DNA of 64,000 nt from Chaenocephalus aceratus. Lineage: Eukaryota > Chordata > Actinopteri > Perciformes > Channichthyidae. Below are positions 57,620 through 64,000 of the stretch, in pieces; the stretch's first letter is position 1; each line of letters begins with the position of its first letter. The notes beneath the pieces were generated by a model. The model was not told the origin of the DNA, did no database searches, and saw only the letters and a program-made list of their open reading frames with translations. The stretch covers positions 37,514,666 through 37,578,665 of the forward strand of contig CM043797.1 in NCBI GenBank assembly GCA_023974075.1. The letters are read 5' to 3'. The position numbers and the translations under genes are program-made.

Positions 57620-58062
57620 TATGTGAAGACACGTTTCGCTCGTGTTGTGTTCAAGGAACCTGTCCTTGGTCAGGAAAAACAGGTACTCGCTTGTTTAATT
57701 ATTTGTGCGGTCTAGATTTCTTCTTCTTTTTTGAAGTGAGAAGTTGTCCGTCAGTTAGACTGACGGACGACGGACTCCCCCCCCCCACCCCCAAAACGAA
57801 AACTCTTCGGTTCTCCACGAATTACACAAGTAACCCAAATCAGCGTTAAAAAAGCGGGAGGCGCCGAAAAATCCCATATAATGTATTGATTATAGCTCCG
57901 GGTCCGTATAGGTCGGCGTCCGGATCCGGACCGCGGTCCGCCTGTTGCCGACGCCTGCCCTAGGGTGTTAGGTCCACTCCCTACTTATAAAATAGCACTT
58001 TACCACTGCACCCTCTCTAATCTCAGATGCACCCGGAGTCATTTTGTTCTGGAACCGGCCTG

Positions 58063-58350
58063 AGTGGACCACTCTGAACCGTCTACGAACTGGGGTCGGG
58101 TCGCTTTAAAACATCGATGAAGACGTGGGGCTTGGCGGACAGTGCGGCATGCGAGTGCGGTGACCCTGAGCAGACCGCTGTCCATATAATCACCATCTGC
58201 CCCTTATATAGACCACCCTCGGAAGCCAGCCTCTTCGACCTAGGACCAGATATGCGGGCATGGCTACACCAACACCGAGTTGGACCTCTAACGTTACACG
58301 AAAGAAGAGAAATTAAAAGTATTGGTGGGCAAATTAAGCGTTGAAATAAA
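58063..58350 (+). mobile_element. right piece of the LINE relic: ORF2 C-terminus
   Basis: The plus strand codes TTLNRLRTGVG and then MKTWGLADSAACECGDPEQT with HIITICPLYRPPSE, the C-x-C...H...C motif at the C-terminus of several non-LTR reverse transcriptases (I/Jockey/CR1-like). It ends in QIKR and a stop at 58342-58344. A stop in the leading part and the absence of upstream RT show it is dead. Confidence 0.7.
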
Positions 58351-58680
58351 TGGACTCCCTGACCTTATGCAGCACGAAGGTATTTATTATGATTAAGATA
58401 TGATAAGAAAGTGAGTAGAGTATTTAACTAAATAGCTGCACAAATAGCATTTAAGTGCAAAAATGGGTATCAACACCCAAAACAAAGTTAGTGTGTTTGG
58501 ATTCGAGTTTCCTAAAAACCTCTTGGCTTGCACTGGTATGAACAATTGGCAAATGCTCTTTATTTTTTAGTATAGCCTATTTCTTACTTAGTACTTTTTC
58601 AATTTTAATTGGAAATATCTGATTTTATAGCTTGAATGTTTGTTTTCGACAATTTGTCATTTCAATTCAGAAGCTGCTCG
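58351..58680. other. 5' flank of daw1
   Basis: AT-rich, no repeats or genes recognised; becomes CpG-containing near the X-box. Confidence 0.4.
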
Positions 58681-58725
58681 GCTGTGTTCCTACGCATGCG
58701 CAATGCGTAGTGAGTGCTGCGGTCT

Positions 58726-58739
58726 GTGGCCATAGCAAC
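58726..58739 (+). promoter_or_regulatory. X-box (RFX site) upstream of daw1
   Basis: GTGGCCATAGCAAC fits the RFX X-box pattern GTNNCC-AT-RGNAAC, 49 bases before the daw1 start codon. A GCATGCGCA motif (58693-58701) resembling an NRF1 half site lies 25 bases upstream. Confidence 0.7.
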
Positions 58740-58787
58740 GGTTTGTTGATAGTACAGGACCGTGGTAAAGAGGGCGATACTAGCAAA

Positions 58788-58828
58788 ATGAAAACTCAAG
58801 CGGTTCCTTCTCAGATATTATCCTCCAG
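58788..58828 (+). CDS. daw1: daw1 exon 1, apparent one-base insertion after ATG
   Basis: Directly read, the exon gives MKTQAVPSQ and a stop soon after the splice. Shifting by one base after the ATG gives [13 protein letters not shown], the conserved DAW1 N-terminus, and that frame also fits the phase of exon 2 (G|GT ATA). So AAAA should probably be AAA. Confidence 0.8.
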
Positions 58829-61800
58829 GTAAAACCAATAATTTAATGTGTCCTAACTAACTTAAATTCCTTTAATGGAGGCAACATGCCACTGTGCTAG
58901 ATAATATTTGTTTTAACCTGCAATGCACACTAAAAAACATTATGTTGACTAGCTGTGTTAGCAATGATGCTAGCTGAAGTTACTGATTTTGTATTTATTC
59001 AGCCGGCATGAGTGGCCTTTCCTGGGTTGAGTCATTTCTCTTCTTGCAGGTATAATCTTGGAATATGAGAAAGGAGGATGTTTGAGGACCAAATCCATCG
59101 ACCTTTTGGATTTGACTCCAGAGTGAGTGAGTTGTCTCCATGAAGTTAACCAACTAACATCACAATGGTTTACTAAGTATGTGATGCCATAATAACTTCC
59201 TGTGGGGGGTGTTTTATCCTCAGCCACAAATACTGTCATTTTAGCTAAGCTAGTCAGACATATCTCCCTATAGTGAACTCAGCTCTTTATATGATGGGTT
59301 TTTAACTAGTTAACCACGGTGAAGTTAGTTTTAGGTTGGATATTCCCAGTGGTTGAAGAAGTAGTCCGATTATTTACTTCAGTAAAAAATCAATAAGAAA
59401 GTGTTTACAAACACATAAGTGAAGTCCTGAATTCGAACTTCTAATTAATAAGGAAAAGTATTACCATATAAAATATATTGAAATTGTTATTTTAATGTAC
59501 TTTTTGTCCTGTTTACTTTTGAGGTGATCCTTATGATCTAAAGTGTATACATGTGTAAACATATCATTTCCACATGCAGGACGAGCCCAGATGAGCTGCT
59601 GGCAGAGATCCAGCAGTCGGAGCCTCTGGTCACAGAGTCCCGGGCGGATCAGGTCAAACAGCTGATCGTCAGACTGCAGCAGAAACAGGGTCAGCAGGAC
59701 CACCACCGCTTCTGCTTCTTCAAGGTCAGACCCCGGACTCACACTCACATTTACAGCCATTAATACAGAGATCAACACAGTGACACATCTGGATCCATTT
59801 AAAAGCTTCTCTTAGTGAAGGCAACATTCTTTCAAGCCTTTCCCTTACAGTATATCGATATTCAGGATTGCAGGACATGTTGTACTATATGTGGTTTTGT
59901 TTTATAAAAGTGTAGAAAGCTATTTGTCTTTTGAATCATGAATTTACATCGGAATAAGAGAAGTTACAGAAACGCTTGTGGATTTTGCTTCCTATGAAGC
60001 AGTTTTACTCTGACATATTTAAGGGTGTTGACAATATTTGGATATTGACATTTTTGGCAACATCATCTTACTTCCACTGTTTATCAGTGTCCTGTTTTTT
60101 TGTTCTTTGTGAATTGTCTTCTGTGGAAAGTTAGTAGTCCTGAGTACTAAAATGATCCAGTGCTCCAAAGAGGCCACTAGAGAGCAGCAGTGGTTCAGTT
60201 TTTTTAAGCCAAGTAGGCATGCCAATAATGTTATCATGATAACAGATGCTTCATGAATGTCTACGTGTTTTTGAGGAATACACAAAACATGATTTGGTAA
60301 AGATTAAGTTTGGTAATGTGGCTGGAGGTCGACACTGCTGAGAAACTTTTCTGTACTGTAAGCAGTGTTGGGCAAGTTACTTATTACTTATTACTTATAA
60401 CTTATTACTGTCTTTTTTAAGCAATAAGTTACATTACAATATTACTGTCTCTGAAATGCAATGATTTACACTACTTTTATATTACTTTTGAGTTACTTTA
60501 CCAAAATAACCGCAAAAGAATGGCTAGGTATTTTAAATGCTAAAATGTAGTTTAGTGCAGCTCATTATACATCCAGTGAAGGGCGATGTGGTATAGCATA
60601 ACAACTGTGTAGGCCCTTAGGCTACTAATAACTTGTATTACACGGTTTAGTTGAATACTCGATTCTGATTGGTCAATTCTTAACATGTGACACGTTGTTA
60701 ATCCAGTACAGACCACTGTCAAGGACTATAATGAAGGTTGCTAAGGAGGATCAAGAAAGAGAAAGGAAAATAGGTTAAGGGTCCCATGTCATGCTTTTCC
60801 GGTTATTACCCGTCCCCTTGTGTTATGTAGCTTTTTCTGCATGTAAATGGTCTGCAGAGTCACAAACCCTCAAAGCACACCCTGTAGCGAGTAAAACTCT
60901 AACACAGAAAATACCTCTCTATGCTGCCCCAGAACGCCTCGTTGGACATTTCTCTTTTTCTATTTTTTACTTCTTGGGTATGGTGACGTATTTGGGTATA
61001 GTGACGTAACGTAAATCCGCAGAGCCGTTACGTTTGGACCAATCGGCGGACTTCCTCACACACACACTCGGCGGGACGTTGCGAGGCTCGCTGCTGCGAG
61101 GAGCGGGACAGTGTGAGCTGGCTCACTGGTGAGGGGTCGGCGAGACAGCGAGACACCGCGGAACTCAGCCTGGAGTGGGCACACACACACACTCCCAGCC
61201 AGGCTGCGGGTGTGCGTGTGTTTCGGGCTGTGTCTCGCTGTCTCGCAGACGGCCACTGGGCTCATAGGGAGAGGGGGGGGGAGGAGCTCCAACAAGCCGT
61301 TTAGGACAGAGAGTGAATACACAGACTATACAGAGATGCTGTTTGAGAAACCAATGTGAGTTTGGAAAATTGCACAATATACATTTATTTTAGTTAGACC
61401 TCAACATCAATGGAATTATGATCAGTAGAAATGGCCATGACACGGGACCTTTAAAAGATGGAGCGCTGGACGTCAGATAAATCACCAGAAGAAGGCAGAC
61501 AGGAAGTAAACACTAACAGGAACACGGAATAGGCTCTGTAGTTTATATATGGCCGTGTAATAAGCGGGATAACGTGCAGCGAGGCGTCATCATGGGGAAA
61601 AGAACACCCGCCAGGCGGATCAGGGAACCCGACGCAAAGCGGAGGGATCTTGATGAGCCTGAAGGGTAAACACCAGGCTTACTAATCTACCCACAATGTT
61701 TCTCTGGTGTCCGGAAAAAACAAAACACCATTTAATTTCGGGTTAAAATTAGTTGTAACTGAGAATTGTAATTTGTAGTATATTACCCAAATTTCATTAG

Positions 61801-64000
61801 TAATGCGTTACTTTTTGCTGTAACGAAGTAATGCAATACATTACTGTAACTGTATGTTTTGTTGCAATGCCTTCAGCCTCACAGGGACTGCTGATGACAT
61901 TCCCCTCATGTAGATTTATTGTCCCTTCTTAAATGAATAAATCAAATACCAATAAATTGTACCTTTTTTATTTGTCTAATCTTTTCTCTGGTCTTCTGTT
62001 GTAGGAGCTGAAGGCACACATCCTGCCTCTGACAAACGTTGCCTTCGACAAATCAGGGTCAAGGTGGGTTTATCGGCGCCACCCAGAGCTCTTCAAGGAG
62101 TTCAGAGAGGTGATCTGAGCGTTTACTCCTCTCTGCAGGTTCATCACTGGGAGCTATGACAGGACGTGCAGAGTTTGGGACACGGCCTCGGGCTCAGAGC
62201 TGCACACGTTGGAGGGGCACAGAAACGTGGTGTATGCCATCGCATTCAACAACCCCTACGGGTGAGGAAGAGCGTCGGTGATGAAACTGTCGTAGCGTCT
62301 GAGGAAATGTGCTCTGACTATTTTTGTTTTATCGTTCTCTGACTTAGAGACAAGATTGCCACCGGCTCTTTTGATAAGACGGCCAAGCTGTGGTGTGCTG
62401 AGACGGGCAAATGTTTTCATACCTTTCGCGGACACACTGCAGAAATAGTATGTATAACATGTTTCAATTAAAATGATTAAATGCTGTTTTGTCTTAAATG
62501 TTAAAGGCAACGCATTTGCTATAGGCGACTGCATTTCGTCAGTGTTTGTGCAATGTCCTTTGTATTCTGCAAGTCCCCTTGGTAGGCTTTTATATCGCAT
62601 AGTTTATTGTTTATTGGTAATCCAATGCAGCACTTATGAAGTAAGTCATTTTATATTGTTTCAGGCAGTTTTGGAAGAAGTACTCAAATCCTTTTTTAAG
62701 TAAAAGTACAAATACTATGGTCTTAAACATTACAAGTAAAATGTCCTGATTTCAAGATCTTACATAAGTAAAAGTACAAAAGTAATCGCCTCAACATATA
62801 CTTAAAGTACAAAAAATCACTTATTCTGCAGAATGGCCAATTTCTGAATAATATAAAGTACTATCAGCTAAATGTACTTCAAGTATCAAAAGTAAAAGTA
62901 CTCGTTATACAGAAATGTATCTTTTCACAGTATTATGGTTATTAATATAATCCAGCATTTTAGCATTGTCGGTGTGGACTCAAGTTAGATACTTGATTAG
63001 AAGTACAGGACTTCATTACACCATATCAGCCTATCGTGTGCTTTTATATATATCAAGTTACTACTAACTGTGAGTGCAAAATAAATGTAGTGGCGTAAGA
63101 AGTACAGTATTTGTCTCTGAAATGTAGCGGAGTACTTTCAAGTATAATGAAGCATTAGATGGAAATACTCTTTTATTTGTAATATTATTATTACTATTTT
63201 TCTATTTCTTTTTCGGATTTGTCATCTGTTATGTAGTTAATCTATATATCTAGATGTGTTAATTTTATTATGCATGCATTTTGAATATTTTCTTAAAGGT
63301 GGGTAAGTTTGAGAAACCGGCTCGAGATACACTTGTTATATTCCATGGAATGCTCTTAACATCCGATAGCAAAGAATATCTGAAGTGCTTTGACAAAAAA
63401 TCCATAACAAAAAGTCATCATTGGAAGCCGTGGCGCCGTAAAAAGCACGACCAATCATCTGAGCCGGCCCGGCTAAAGTAACTGGACGGCCTACCTGCCT
63501 GTCAGCCTTCCATCTGGGCACACACTTATCTCGTGCCCTCATTGGTCATGTGCGCGTTCGTGTGTGTTGGAGGAGGGGCTCTGTAAGGAAGTGGCAGATT
63601 TGTTCCGGCTGTGTATTTTCAAATTGTAGCGATCTCGAGCTGCTTTCTCCAGAATTACCTACCCCACCTTCAAAATGCAAATAAAATAAAAAAGGAAATA
63701 CTCACGTTAAGTACAAATATGTGAAAAAAAAAATACCATACTTTAGTAAATGTGCTCTCCCTCCCTGTGTGTAGGTGTGCCTGCCTTTAACCCCCAGAGC
63801 ACGCTGGTGGCCACGGGCAGCATGGACGCCTCTGCCAAGCTGTGGGACGTGGAGACGGGGGGCGAGGTGGCCACGCTGACCGTGCGTAATATTCTCTTTG
63901 ATCCTGGTATCCTTCCATCCATTAAATACACACTGCTTAACTTTTCATCCACTTTTAAAAGTAATTATCCCTAAATTGAGTCTCGTCACCCCCTGCCGAC
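58788..64000 (+). CDS. daw1: daw1, dynein axonemal assembly factor with WD repeats 1, 5' half
   Basis: Seven plus-strand exons: 58788-58828, 59050-59122, 59580-59724, 62005-62063, 62139-62261, 62348-62447, 63775-63881; the gene leaves the window. They encode about 210 of the roughly 415 residues: an N-terminal region ([18 protein letters not shown]), a helical part, and WD repeats with [49 protein letters not shown] and [15 protein letters not shown]1 is a cytoplasmic factor needed to preassemble or deliver ciliary dynein arms. Exons 1 and 7 each show a one-base frame break in a homopolymer. All splice sites are canonical and phases agree. Intron 3 and intron 6 carry MITEs. Confidence 0.92.
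59725..60365. other. first part of daw1 intron 3
   Basis: No coding or repeat signal beyond AT-rich sequence. Confidence 0.4.
60366..61860. mobile_element. hAT-like repeat (CAGTGTTGGGCAAGTTACTT) in daw1 intron 3
   Basis: The left end CAGTGTTGGGCAAGTTACTT is a typical terminus of a fish hAT MITE whose interior has AGTTACATTAC words. Matching words (TAATGCGTTAC, AATGCAATACATTACTG) occur at 61800-61850, but the right terminus is lost. A piggyBac-like MITE is nested inside. Confidence 0.55.
60779..61450. mobile_element. piggyBac-like MITE (TTAA), copy 2
   Basis: Termini GGGTCCCATGTCATGC and CATGACACGGGACCT, flanked by TTAA (60775-60778 and 61451-61454). It is in reverse orientation to 23126-24412. 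The right half is CpG-rich with ACACACAC runs. Confidence 0.9.
62348..62447 (+). CDS. daw1: daw1 exon 6, WD repeat
   Basis: Acceptor CTTAG, donor ATA|GTATGT. It codes [20 protein letters not shown] then [12 protein letters not shown], a complete WD blade with GH and LW signatures, without breaks. Confidence 0.92.
62664..63774. repeat. daw1 intron 6 with a hAT-family repeat
   Basis: CAGTTTTGGAAGAAGTACTC at 62664 and AGTAAAAGTAC words through 63170 belong to a common fish hAT MITE family. The rest (63180-63774) shows no gene. Confidence 0.5.
63775..63881 (+). CDS. daw1: daw1 exon 7, one base short
   Basis: The exon is 107 bp where 108 would fit. After VCL the frame is lost at CTGCCTTT (a GG read as G); the other frame continues [20 protein letters not shown] and [12 protein letters not shown] to the donor ACC|GTGCGT. 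Confidence 0.85.

Larger units (their letters stand above)
54793..57957. mobile_element. nested 3.2-kb hAT element with CAGGGGTCTTCAAC terminus
   Basis: The left end CAGGGGTCTTCAAC and right end GTTGCCGACGCCTG are imperfect inverted repeats flanked by a perfect CCCTAGGG duplication (54785-54792 and 57958-57965). It contains a further hAT fragment (55553-55985) and a MITE (56418-57619), and no transposase. Confidence 0.9.
53049..58062. mobile_element. 5-kb hAT element with ZMYM1-like transposase remnant
   Basis: Termini CAGGCCCGGTTATAC (left) and TTCTGGAACCGGCCTG (right) are imperfect inverted repeats flanked by a perfect AGTGGACC duplication (53041-53048 and 58063-58070). The coding part is a truncated first exon (54160-54639). 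The internal module (54635-54790) and a nested 3.2-kb hAT fill the rest. It is inserted in a LINE relic. Confidence 0.9.

Overview
The window looks like chromosomal DNA of a teleost, probably an advanced spiny-rayed fish. Its genes have introns, there is a fish-specific NLR (FISNA-NACHT-LRR-B30.2), and fish-type mobile DNA is dense: hAT, PIF/Harbinger, piggyBac-like and Tc1 transposons, L1, RTE/Rex3 and L2 retroposons, a Ty3/gypsy derivative and long CA/TG microsatellites. No bacterial or viral gene block, CRISPR array or operon is present. Coordinates of exons were placed by reading splice signals and checking codon phase by eye.

Layout. (1) 1-930, minus strand: part of a CD300/pIgR-like immune receptor with two V-type Ig exons. 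(2) 1179-5335: a non-autonomous Ty3/gypsy element with two LTRs and a 5-bp target duplication, filled with coding minisatellites and split by a Tc1 element. (3) 5860-10840: an L2 relic, CT-rich DNA, a hAT relic and a duplicated piece of a B30.2 exon. (4) 10991 to about 24990, minus strand: a nearly complete NLR-C (NLRC3-like) gene with nine recognisable exons; its introns hold an L1/RTE nest and several MITEs. (5) 25067-28750: an apparently intact autonomous hAT element directly upstream of the NLR 5' exon. (6) 28846-32014: a two-gene PIF/Harbinger element with damaged genes. (7) 32461-37600: more MITEs. (8) 38304-43229 and 44079-52596, minus strand: two tandem SLC19A-type thiamine transporter genes. 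The first is almost intact; the second is probably a pseudogene, with many frame breaks, a 57-bp satellite in an intron and a foldback transposon inside exon 3. (9) 53049-58062: hAT elements nested in each other, all inside a LINE relic. (10) 58726-64000, plus strand: the 5' half of daw1 (dynein axonemal assembly factor with WD repeats), with an RFX X-box just upstream.

The host genes do not form one pathway. The CD300-like receptor and the NLR are innate-immunity genes, while SLC19A3 and DAW1 are neighbours in human 2q36.3, so that part of the window is conserved synteny. A recurring theme is single-base frame breaks, mostly in homopolymers, in otherwise well conserved exons (daw1 exons 1 and 7, NLR B30.2, both SLC19A copies, the Ig gene). 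This pattern fits residual assembly indels at least as well as true gene loss and should temper every pseudogene call here. I see no convincing new biological system. The most interesting candidates are the LRR exon enclosed by long complementary TG/CA tracts, the intact hAT at the NLR promoter, and an internal module shared by hAT elements with different termini.
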